Positions 1-7,168 of a stretch of DNA of 46,015 nt are shown piece by piece; the first letter of the stretch is position 1, and every line of letters begins with the position of its first letter. Both the position numbers and the translations under genes were made by a program. Below the pieces are notes generated by a model, which saw only the letters and a list, made by a program, of their open reading frames with translations, was not told the origin of the DNA and did not search any database. This DNA is from Candidatus Brockarchaeota archaeon. Lineage in GTDB: Archaea > Thermoproteota > EX4484-205 > JAAOZP01. Where the stretch lies: the NCBI GenBank assembly GCA_017601395.1, contig JAFNIQ010000009.1:1-46015 (forward strand), in the 5' to 3' direction.

Positions 1-63
1 GTCGAATCCTTCTTCATGAAGACCTCTGCGCGGAGAATTCCCCGGATACCTCTCCTTGTTCCT

Positions 64-207
64 TCATACGGTAGTATCCTCGTATTTGATATAATCTTCT
101 CCCTCGACCTTCTTGAGATCCTCCAACTTACGTTTCCCTTCTGATAAATATTCAAATATTCTCCTGATGAGCTCTGTACTAACTTTCACACGAGTCAATT
201 CAATCAC
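64..207 (-). CDS. Small hypothetical protein, 47 aa, GTG start
   Basis: A short reading frame, not in the ORF track, starts with a GTG that overlaps the TGA of the broken upstream gene in the usual coupled-translation arrangement. The product is charged and helical, with KVSTELIRRIFEYL near the N-terminus. This looks like a small DNA-binding or antitoxin-like helix bundle, but no family is recognised. Just after the stop, another frame encodes a further helix-like stretch (GIRGILRAEVFMKKD) running off the window, so this gene may itself be frameshifted and originally longer. Function unknown. Confidence 0.4.
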   Translation of the reverse strand: MIELTRVKVSTELIRRIFEYLSEGKRKLEDLKKVEGEDYIKYEDTTV

Positions 208-865
208 CCTTCCTTACTGCTTCTGTTTCACCCGGATAGTTGAAAGTCAGAATGGTTTCATCCACGCTAACCTCAACTGAGACAAGCTTAAGCCCGGGAG
301 AGGTTTGAACAGGCTCCCCGATTACTCTGATCATGAAGTCTCCAGGCCTTTTGCTTGTTGCGTTTAAGAAAGCGAATATAGTGTGCTCGTCAACGTTCAC
401 GATGAAACTGTTGTTGGAGAAAGGATGGTCGGTGTCGACGCTTATCCAGAGTCGCGAGCCGTCGAGAGTGAACATTGGCACGATGACAACGTAGAATTCT
501 CCGGTTACAACGACGTTTGAAGCTTGATAGCGTACCAGTCCAGCGTGTTATTCGCGAAGACCTCGCTCAGTAGGAATGCAGACCAGTATTTAGCGTTTAA
601 ACCATTGTCCCAGATTTGAACGTAGAAGACTGGGGCAGGACCCCTGAGCAAGCATGTAGCGTGAAGCCTTATCGCCGTTATCCTCCAGCTCTCCGAAAGG
701 GGTGTGAACCTGACCATCGCCGCATAGGGGGTTGAAGTCGCTCCAACCGTATTCAGCATAGCCGTCGTCGTAGGAGAATTCAAAAGGGGAGGCGTAGGAG
801 TTTAGAGAATCCAGGAGGATTGAGAATAAGGCTAGGGCTAGAATAAGCCCGATAGCTCTACCCAT
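200..865 (-). pseudogene. Exported protein gene broken by two frameshifts
   Basis: Three overlapping minus-strand frames join into one protein. It starts at ATG 865 with a signal peptide (MGRAIGLILALALFSILLDS), followed by an extracellular domain containing YDDGYAEYGW, then FYVQIWDNG, then SRLWISVDTDHPF. The first break is at a C5 run (AACCCCCTATG), where one C too many shifts the frame. The second is at CTTCAAACGTC, where one extra A would restore LQNVVVTGEFYVV. A TATA-like TTATTTAAAA about 25-30 bases upstream supports the start at 865 rather than the longer 925 frame. The mature part would be a small beta-rich secreted or cell-surface protein of unknown role. The shifts could be sequence errors, since the residues on either side read as one continuous protein. 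Confidence 0.6.
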
Positions 866-1030
866 AGTTGAAGTATTAGGGGTTAAGGTTTTAAATAAGG
901 TTTTCGAAACCTCGCATGTTCTCATCTCGTTAAATATGAGATAAGACGTTTTTTAAGCGCGGATGACGCAATAGTAATAATTTTAATATTTCGGACCCTT
1001 AATCAAGGTAGAACCAGATTCGCTTCAGTT

Positions 1031-1269
1031 TTATTTTTGATACCGTTTCGCCAGAGCAAGAAGCTTGTCTTTATCAGTTTTGGATCGGGTGAAGAAGACA
1101 AAAACCTTGTATCATTGACCTTGGCAAGTATATCTGTGAAGTTCTTCGGCTCGACCTCAACAATTGCTCCAGATGCCTTCACGGCTTCCGCTATTCTTCT
1201 CGCCGCTGCCGCGGCAGCAACCGCCCTGCTTCCGCCAAGTCTCAGCCACCACCAAACGGCCTCAAACAG
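1031..1269 (-). pseudogene. Small archaeal hypothetical protein, frameshifted, start lost
   Basis: On the minus strand, opposite the listed 1037-1273 ORF, the sequence reads LFEAVWWWLRLGGSRAVAAA, an Ala/Arg-rich helix and VEVEPKNFTDILAKV. After a one-base shift it reads VFVFFTRSKTDKDKLLALAKRYQK and stops. The WWWLRLGGSRA opening and the aromatic FFTRSK segment look like a real compact protein. The only in-frame initiator is a CTG directly after a TAG, so the start is probably mutated as well. The plus-strand ORF over this stretch is its shadow. No function is assigned. Confidence 0.45.
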
Positions 1270-1418
1270 CTAACTATTTATCCTTTTGCAATCGGTTAAA
1301 CATATTATCTTCACGCATCTTCCACCATTAGTTTATTGAAAGTCGACAATTAACCGTTCAATTGGCTCGCGAGTTTTTAACCGTATGCATCATTACAATA
1401 TTGTTTGACCCAATACAG

Positions 1419-1428
1419 ATTTAAGTAT
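1419..1428 (+). promoter_or_regulatory. TATA box of tRNA-Arg
   Basis: The AT-rich element TTTAAGTATA is centred about 26 bases upstream of the first base of the tRNA, the standard archaeal spacing from TATA box to transcription start. Confidence 0.5.
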
Positions 1429-1449
1429 AACATTTAGCATGGTTACACA

Positions 1450-1525
1450 GGGCCCGTGGCCAAGCCAGGATAAAGGCGTCGGCCTTCGGAGCCGGAGAAC
1501 CTGGGTTCAAATCCCAGCGGGCCCG
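1450..1525 (+). tRNA. tRNA-Arg (anticodon TCG)
   Basis: The 76 bases fold as a full cloverleaf. The acceptor stem is GGGCCCG with CGGGCCC, and the discriminator is G. The D arm is GCC...GGC. The anticodon stem is TCGGC with GCCGG around the loop CTTCGGA, giving anticodon TCG (reads CGA and CGG). The T arm is CTGGG-TTCAAAT-CCCAG. CCA is not encoded and there is no intron. The listed ORF across it (1439-1666) is spurious. Confidence 0.95.
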
Positions 1526-1630
1526 GTTTCATTGCTCAAACTATCGGGCAATAGTGGGAGTAATTCTTTTAACACATCCAGCCTATTGTTAACCATCCCC
1601 ATAAGGGGGGAACTATTCTCATTGTCAAGC

Positions 1631-2149
1631 TCATCCATGCAACACATGATTCTTAATGATTTTTAGAATTTGCTCATGCCTCTTTTCATCCTCAATTACC
1701 CATTCAAATATCATTACATAAGGTTCAATGGGTAAACCTGTCTCCTGTGCCATGAGCTCGATGGTTTTCACGTTTAAAACTGTCAAATACTCTTCTGCCA
1801 CGAAACCCTCAAACTTCTCTAAACCATCTATCAGCTTGAGGAGCTCCTGGTCACCTATTTCGCTCACACCCCGTATTCTTCTCGAATTTTCAGTGATATT
1901 TCTCCATAGGCTTCCCAAGACCTTTTCACAGTCTTCAAAAACACTCCTGTCAACATTTGTCAGATACCCGCCGAGAGCCTTAAACATTGCAGCATGCTTA
2001 TAAGAGTCGTCAGCAATGTAATTCAATAGACACTTGATGTTTGCGTCACGTGTAATTTCAGCCACGTGACGATATGTCTTGGCGACTTCTTCCTCGAACA
2101 GCCCGGAACAATAGAGAAACCTTGCTATTTCATAACCTGACCCTGGCAT
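1631..2149 (-). CDS. Ferritin-like / rubrerythrin-type four-helix protein
   Basis: A 172-residue all-helical protein with the spaced acidic and histidine residues of a di-iron carboxylate bundle: FEEEVAKTYRHVAE (residues about 18-31), DDSYKH, FEGFVAEEY and EDEKRHEQIL near the C-terminus. The E-x6-Y and ExxH spacing matches the ferritin-like superfamily used for iron binding or for peroxide and oxygen handling. There is no rubredoxin domain, so it is not a full rubrerythrin. It stands alone downstream of tRNA-Arg on the opposite strand. The exact substrate cannot be told from sequence. Confidence 0.65.
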   Translation of the reverse strand: MPGSGYEIARFLYCSGLFEEEVAKTYRHVAEITRDANIKCLLNYIADDSYKHAAMFKALGGYLTNVDRSVFEDCEKVLGSLWRNITENSRRIRGVSEIGDQELLKLIDGLEKFEGFVAEEYLTVLNVKTIELMAQETGLPIEPYVMIFEWVIEDEKRHEQILKIIKNHVLHG

Positions 2150-2269
2150 AGTCCGGGAAACAAACGATGCAATATAAACATTTTGCTTAGAAGTTGCTAT
2201 GGATGAAAGTCAAGCAGTAAAACAGATTTTAGATATGTAAGCCTGCGCCGAATAGTCGTGCAGAAAGAA

Positions 2270-3739
2270 CTAGATTAATCCTCTGCATTTAAGCCATGGA
2301 CTAATTGTTTCTCTATCGGCCCCAAGCTCTGAGAGAAATCCTATAAACTTCGCATGAATACATTTAGCTGTTTCGGTTTCCTCAGACACAAGGTTTCTCT
2401 CCTGCTTAGGGTCTGACTTAAGGTTGTAGAGTTCTGTGGTTATTTCGCCCATGGGCTTAAGCCTCCTAGGTTCGCCGTCAACCATAAACGTAACCTCGAT
2501 TTTTTCAGCCTCAGCCATACTTGTCTCAGGTGCAAGTATAAGAGACCACTCATCCGTTGTAACCGTCGCTCTCAATCCTGCTCTTACTCCTTTAATCAGC
2601 GAGGGTGTTGAAACAGCTATGTCCCTAACGCTGGATGCTTCCCCCCTGACAAGCGGCAGAAGCGACTTCCCGTGAACACTGGTCTCGGTCGAGCTTTTCA
2701 CACCAGCAAGGTCAAGCACCGTAGCAGTTATGTCGGGTGTTTGGACAAGAGCATCTATCTTCACCTTTTTTCTCAATCCGAGATTATCCGCGAACCTTAC
2801 TAGAAGCGGGATGCGGGCCACTTCCTCGTAGAGGGGAGCTAAACCATGGCTTTCCCCCATGATTATCGATTTACCTATAAGCCCGTGTTCACCAAGGTAG
2901 AAGCCATGGTCGCTCGTAAAAACAATAGTTGTGTTCTCAAACAACCCTAGGTTATTCATCTTTTCAAGCAGAAACCCTATCCACCTGTCGACCATAGTTG
3001 CTTCGCCAGCGTACATTGCTCTAATATGCGAGAGTTCGTCGCGCGTAAGATAGTTGCACGGCCCGTATGCCGGATAGATGACTTCCTCACCCTCGTAGCA
3101 AGGGTCATAAATCTCAACGTACCATGCTGGCGGATCCCACGGCTCATGGGGGTCGAAGAAGTCCACGTACAGGAAGAATTTCCCCCTATAGTTCTCCTCG
3201 AGCCAGCGTGAAGCCTCCATCGCTGTCTTAGCGGGTATCCAGTCTTCCTCGTACTTCCTGTGGTAATTGTTCCTAATATGTTGCATAGTTGTTTCAACAC
3301 TTCTCAACTTCTGAGGGCTGCATGGAAGCCTAACATCCGCCGGGCTTGTTCTATACCGGTCGTTCTCCTGACCCCTAATCCAAACCCACCCGTCGAAGCC
3401 ACGGTCAAAATTATACCCATCCTTAAGAATATGGGGAGTGTCCGCCACCATCATGCAGGTGTAGCCTGCTTTCCTTAGAATCATTGCGAGCGTAACCCAC
3501 TCCTTCGGCAGCGGAGACCAGTCGTAACGAGTAAAAGTGAACGTGCCTGTAAACAAGTCGGCCCTGTTTGGAACAGTGGGGAAAGAAGCGTGGTACGCTC
3601 TGTTAAATTCAACAGATTCTGAACATAGCTTCTCAACACTATTTAGCTTTACCCTAACATTGTTTTTAACGATGAAACCTTCATGGAGCAGGTCAAACCT
3701 GAAAGTATCAGACACTATGACTACTATGTTTCCATCCAT
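2270..3739 (-). CDS. Sulfatase-fold hydrolase with threonine nucleophile
   Basis: A soluble 489-residue member of the alkaline phosphatase/sulfatase superfamily. Metal ligands are visible in VIVSDTFRFD at the N-terminus and in TSDHGFYLGEHG in the centre, with further His/Asp motifs such as DFFDPHEPWDPP. The catalytic region reads PTVPNRADLFTG. Where sulfatases carry C/S-x-P-x-R (converted to formylglycine), this protein has T-x-P-x-R. Hydrolysis of phosphate, phosphonate or an alternative ester by a Thr nucleophile is therefore as likely as sulfate ester hydrolysis. The start at 3739 is chosen over 3793 because the only good TATA box (TTTATAAA, 3773-3780) lies inside the longer frame. It is divergent from the GNAT/M50-like gene and shares that promoter. 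Confidence 0.75.
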   Translation of the reverse strand: MDGNIVVIVSDTFRFDLLHEGFIVKNNVRVKLNSVEKLCSESVEFNRAYHASFPTVPNRADLFTGTFTFTRYDWSPLPKEWVTLAMILRKAGYTCMMVADTPHILKDGYNFDRGFDGWVWIRGQENDRYRTSPADVRLPCSPQKLRSVETTMQHIRNNYHRKYEEDWIPAKTAMEASRWLEENYRGKFFLYVDFFDPHEPWDPPAWYVEIYDPCYEGEEVIYPAYGPCNYLTRDELSHIRAMYAGEATMVDRWIGFLLEKMNNLGLFENTTIVFTSDHGFYLGEHGLIGKSIIMGESHGLAPLYEEVARIPLLVRFADNLGLRKKVKIDALVQTPDITATVLDLAGVKSSTETSVHGKSLLPLVRGEASSVRDIAVSTPSLIKGVRAGLRATVTTDEWSLILAPETSMAEAEKIEVTFMVDGEPRRLKPMGEITTELYNLKSDPKQERNLVSEETETAKCIHAKFIGFLSELGADRETISPWLKCRGLI

Positions 3740-3772
3740 GAAGACAAATTTCTTGAGAAAATCTATATAAGA

Positions 3773-3780
3773 TTTATAAA
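3773..3780. promoter_or_regulatory. Symmetric TATA box serving two divergent genes
   Basis: TTTATAAA is its own reverse complement. The two preferred ATG codons are nearly equidistant from its centre: 3739 on the minus strand (about 37 bases) and 3812 on the plus strand (about 35 bases). With starts about 25 bases from TATA, both messages would have leaders of about 10 bases. Confidence 0.55.
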
Positions 3781-3811
3781 CCGTCATAATCATGGCTTGA
3801 AGGCGTTATAA

Positions 3812-4930
3812 ATGGGGATCGTCGTCCGCGAGATGCAACCAGGCGAAGAAAAAGAAGTTAAGGAACTTTTTACGAGGAGCCTTGGCATAACTGACAGGAT
3901 TATCTTTCAACTCTCGTTTGAGGAGGCACGGAAGAGTGCAGGGAAGCAAAGAGGAGCCACTTTAGTTGCAGAGTTCGAGGAAAAGATAGTTGGTTCAGTC
4001 TCCATGCGGATCCAGGTTATAAAAGGTAAGAGGACAGGTTTCATCGATGCGCTGGTTTCAGACAAAGAGCTTCGTGGGAGAGCCATCGGAAGATCCCTAG
4101 TAAATGGAGCCATATCGTGGCTGGAGGAGCATGGGTGTGAAGTCATCTATGCCACAGCCGACAGGTATAATTCCCCCTCATGGAACATGTTCATACACAG
4201 GGGCTTCAATCTCTACGAGATGCCGGCGCAACTCAGAGACTATGGGCTGAACTTTCTAAGACTCTGGATGACGGAGTTTCACTTCATAGGCTTCGGAACG
4301 TTTTTTCTCAGGCGGGATAAAGAGAAAACAAGGCATCGCGAAACCAGGGAAGCATGGCATTGGCTGGCTGCCCTGCTAGGCGTATCCGTAGCATGGTGGA
4401 TTCAAATACTGCGAGGCCGAGGACCCCTAATGCTTATCCCGATGGTTTTTACGGTTGTAGCCGTCAGCCTACTGGCACACGAGCTTTCGCAAAAGCTTGC
4501 AGCAAGCAGACTTGGCTTAGAAACAACCTTCAAAGCCTGGGGGTCAGGAATCCTATTCAGCTGGCTGCTGGCACTACTCGGCAGCGTCTTCCCAGCGTAC
4601 GGCTCAACATACGTGAAACAGTTAGACTGGTGGTATGACCCGGAAAAAGATAAGACTGGAATCATCTTCGCCATAGGCCCGTTCGTCAGCCTGATGCTCG
4701 GCTTCACATTCTGGGCAATACCAATAATTACGGCTGAGACTCTGCTAGCGGTGCCAGCAACAGTCGGATATATGACTAATCTGCTGATTGTCATTCTCAA
4801 TCTGATTCCAATACAGGCAGCAGGAGGCTTCGTGTGGGATGGAAAAAAGATACTTAGATGGAACAAGGCTGTGTGGATCACGCTTGTTATAGCAGCATGC
4901 GTTCTGCTAATACTTGATATTCTCATCTAG
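3812..4930 (+). CDS. GNAT acetyltransferase fused to M50-like membrane domain
   Basis: A 372-residue two-domain protein. Residues 1 to about 150 form a GNAT acyl-CoA N-acyltransferase, with SDKELRGRAIGRSLV as the acetyl-CoA loop and YNSPSWNMFIHRGF as the C-terminal strand-helix. After a basic linker come about six hydrophobic segments arranged like a site-2 protease (M50). SLLAHELSQKL sits where HExxH is expected, and NLIPIQAAGGFVWDGKKIL resembles the second M50 motif with its aspartate. The second histidine of HExxH is replaced by Gln, so metalloprotease activity is doubtful. The membrane part may anchor or sense rather than cleave. It stands alone on the plus strand. Confidence 0.75.
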   Translation: MGIVVREMQPGEEKEVKELFTRSLGITDRIIFQLSFEEARKSAGKQRGATLVAEFEEKIVGSVSMRIQVIKGKRTGFIDALVSDKELRGRAIGRSLVNGAISWLEEHGCEVIYATADRYNSPSWNMFIHRGFNLYEMPAQLRDYGLNFLRLWMTEFHFIGFGTFFLRRDKEKTRHRETREAWHWLAALLGVSVAWWIQILRGRGPLMLIPMVFTVVAVSLLAHELSQKLAASRLGLETTFKAWGSGILFSWLLALLGSVFPAYGSTYVKQLDWWYDPEKDKTGIIFAIGPFVSLMLGFTFWAIPIITAETLLAVPATVGYMTNLLIVILNLIPIQAAGGFVWDGKKILRWNKAVWITLVIAACVLLILDILI

Positions 4931-5099
4931 ACTCTAATGCAGGCTATATGACAGTAAATATTAGGACAATGGGTTCAAGGCGCGCTTCAAGACTCTTAGG
5001 GTTTCCTTTTTTGTCAGCATGTACGTCCTTAGATTCATATAATTATATTCGGGGCAAAGTATTTAATAAAATTTAACCCATTAAGAGAGAAACTAATTT

Positions 5100-5255
5100 A
5101 TGAAGAACGTGGAGGGCAAGCCAGCATGGATGAAATATAGTGTCCTGAACGATGGTACTCGATTCAATGTGACTTTTCATGCTTTCCCCCAAGCTGTTCA
5201 ACGAGTTTCTCCCCATGCGGAGAAGCAGTGTGAAAGACTGGATATAGTAATATAG
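5100..5255 (+). CDS. Possible small protein or gene remnant, 51 aa
   Basis: The stretch 4931-5505 has no convincing gene. Its best candidate is an ATG frame of 51 codons preceded by AT-rich TATTTAATAAAATTTAACC. The codons after its stop continue with a protein-like stretch (GLEQILHFNSLLVEKLG) before further stops. This pattern fits a decayed gene better than an intact one. The two listed ORFs here (5073-5285 minus, 5324-5509 plus) show no recognisable features. Confidence 0.2.
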   Translation: MKNVEGKPAWMKYSVLNDGTRFNVTFHAFPQAVQRVSPHAEKQCERLDIVI

Positions 5256-5505
5256 CATCTTGATGGCCTGGAGCAGATACTGCATTTCAACTCGCTGCTT
5301 GTTGAGAAGCTAGGCAGCATACAGTGGGTGCTGGTGTAGGAGAAGAACTGAAGGAAGATGACTGCGGCTACCAAAAATGGATACCGCTATACAAGAAGAT
5401 TCTGATCCAGCAGACAGACGTGGAAAAACCGATAGCTGAAGTCAATAACTGTTACAATCCTAATCTTTCTTCACGGCCATTTGGAGGAGTTAAAGCCTTA
5501 CCTTT

Positions 5506-5901
5506 TTAGTCTTCGAGCTCCTCCACCAGTTTTCTACAAATGGCGAAGGCCTTCCCAGCCCTTCCGATAGCATCCCTAGCATCCTCCTCCCCTATTACTT
5601 CATCCGGAGACAGAAAAGCTTCCTCACCTCCGTAGAAGCTTACCTCCCTCTTCTTAACCAGAATCTTAGAGGATTCAGAAAGATAGGTCAATTCCTGTTG
5701 AAACCATTCTGGAAACCTCTGTCCAACACTCAACAATACATCTGAAACATCGTGCACCTTCGGGTACTCTATGCCAACTGCCTTAAGCACAGCTTTCAAA
5801 GAAAGTTCAACGCACTCTTGGCTCAGCCTCACAGCATAAGGATAGTTATCCTCTTGATATGCGTCCTTAGCATCACTAAGCCTAGCTTCAGCCTGTTTCA
5901 A
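5506..5901 (-). CDS. HEPN domain protein
   Basis: A 131-residue helical protein with the HEPN layout: QAEARLSDAKDAYQEDNYPYAVRLSQECVELSLKAVL followed by KVHDVSD, and a C-terminal helix LSPDEVIGEEDARDAIGRAGKA. HEPN proteins are typically RNases or partners of minimal nucleotidyltransferases, and the next gene upstream encodes such a nucleotidyltransferase. The pair therefore looks like an MNT/HEPN toxin-antitoxin-like module. The listed start is TTG. An in-frame CTG nine codons upstream, preceded by GGGGAGGAGAT and overlapping the end of the upstream gene, would add LRLVKIARSY and fit the usual N-terminus better. The catalytic R-x4-6-H motif is not clear. Confidence 0.7.
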   Translation of the reverse strand: MKQAEARLSDAKDAYQEDNYPYAVRLSQECVELSLKAVLKAVGIEYPKVHDVSDVLLSVGQRFPEWFQQELTYLSESSKILVKKREVSFYGGEEAFLSPDEVIGEEDARDAIGRAGKAFAICRKLVEELED

Positions 5902-5927
5902 GTATGATCGGGCAATCTTGACGAGTC

Positions 5928-6665
5928 TCAGACAGCTATCTCCTCCCCAAACCTGTAGTCAGGCTTCAGATCCCAGTACCAGTTTTCCTTGTCCACGAAA
6001 ACCCTTTTAGCGCCGAGCTTGAGAAGCTCAGCTTTAAACTCCGTCAATACTCTCTCCAGAAACCGGCCCCTATCGTAAAGTATTACAGAATCCTCAGTCA
6101 TGTCGATGAAGAGCAAAGGCTTCCGGGAAGCCTCCTCCTCAGTCAGAGGATAGAAGCTGAAACCAGTGTAGACACCATTCCTCCTGAGCCATACCAATTC
6201 TTCCAGATTCTTCTCTAACCCGTAAAGCACGTCTATTCTCCTCCCAATGCTCCCAGAGAAATCGTTAGAAACAATAAGCAGGTCTATGTCGCTATTCTCA
6301 TTCGCCGTTCCACGGGCGACAGAGCCATACACAGCTAGAGAAGTCAGCGTTAAGGAGCGTGAAAGAACCTGGAAGGCGTCGCATAAAACTTTAACATACC
6401 TCTCTTGAGGAACCATATGCAGGTTTTTAACCGCGCCCGATGCCATGAGGATGAAGCCCCTAGGGTCGATAAGCCGATATCGCCTAGGCCGACCCTCGTC
6501 GAAAACAAGCAGAACCCTATTTTTATGAAGCCTGCTGAAGGCTACTGAAAGCTTGTTTTCACTAACCTTTAGAAACTCCAAGGCGTCCTTAAAGGTGAAT
6601 AACTCGCTCTCAAACCTTAGGAAAAGCCTCGAATACACTTCTCCGAGCCAGGCAGGTATCCACAT
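5928..6665 (-). CDS. Minimal nucleotidyltransferase with N-terminal winged helix
   Basis: A 245-residue protein. Residues about 10-75 form a winged-helix-like DNA-binding region (FTFKDALEFLKVSENKLSVAFSRLHKNRVLLVF). Residues about 95-200 form the polymerase-beta-type nucleotidyltransferase with GSVARGTANENSDIDLLIV, the GSxxRG...DxD catalytic signature. It is followed directly by the HEPN gene, so the two form an operon of MNT/HEPN type. In such systems the nucleotidyltransferase can AMPylate the HEPN partner. That activity is inferred from the family and not visible here. The winged helix suggests autoregulation. Confidence 0.75.
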   Translation of the reverse strand: MWIPAWLGEVYSRLFLRFESELFTFKDALEFLKVSENKLSVAFSRLHKNRVLLVFDEGRPRRYRLIDPRGFILMASGAVKNLHMVPQERYVKVLCDAFQVLSRSLTLTSLAVYGSVARGTANENSDIDLLIVSNDFSGSIGRRIDVLYGLEKNLEELVWLRRNGVYTGFSFYPLTEEEASRKPLLFIDMTEDSVILYDRGRFLERVLTEFKAELLKLGAKRVFVDKENWYWDLKPDYRFGEEIAV

Positions 6666-7168
6666 TTTACTTAACTAATAGTTAAGATTGCCAAACTATT
6701 AAGCTTATCTGAGCGGTTTCAAAAAGTACAGTAAAGCAAGTCCACTAAACTATCCTTTAATACTCATGTTTAAACGGCGCGTATGTGCCTTTTCTCCGAC
6801 CATGTAGAGACTTAACAATGTCTAAAACGCTTTTACCCCTTTAATTCTGCTAAAACTGCATCGTGCGTACCAGTTCCTTCACCGATAATGCGTCGGATGA
6901 AGCGAGCATCTCCCCCGTTCTCGCAAAGGATAAGCTTAGGATAAATATTTATAACGTATCGGATTCCGGGTCCGCCATCCTATCCCTCCAACGAATACAT
7001 CTAGCCTACCATTACCGAAAGATGTGGCAAGCTGTAATTAATAAGCATACTTTAACCTTTATCAAGCAGTATCCTCGCAAATGGCTGTTAGATAACTACT
7101 CTGCTTAAACCAGCCAGCTCCTCCGCCGAGAATTTTGAGACAAGAATAGTATTTTAAAAACTTCATCA
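6666..7168. other. Intergenic stretch with one promoter-like element
   Basis: About 500 bases hold no convincing gene. On the minus strand a strong TATA-like GTTATAAATATTTAT (about 6937-6951) is followed by GGGGGAG and an ATG at 6909, but the frame (MLASSDALSVKELVRTMQF) ends after 19 codons. It could be the stump of a helix-turn-helix gene or a tiny real gene. The 81-codon plus-strand ORF at 6863-7108 overlaps this element and has unconvincing composition. Confidence 0.3.

Noticed and set aside
1439-1666. Plus-strand ORF of 75 codons
   Set aside because: It runs straight through the tRNA-Arg gene and has no protein-like composition.
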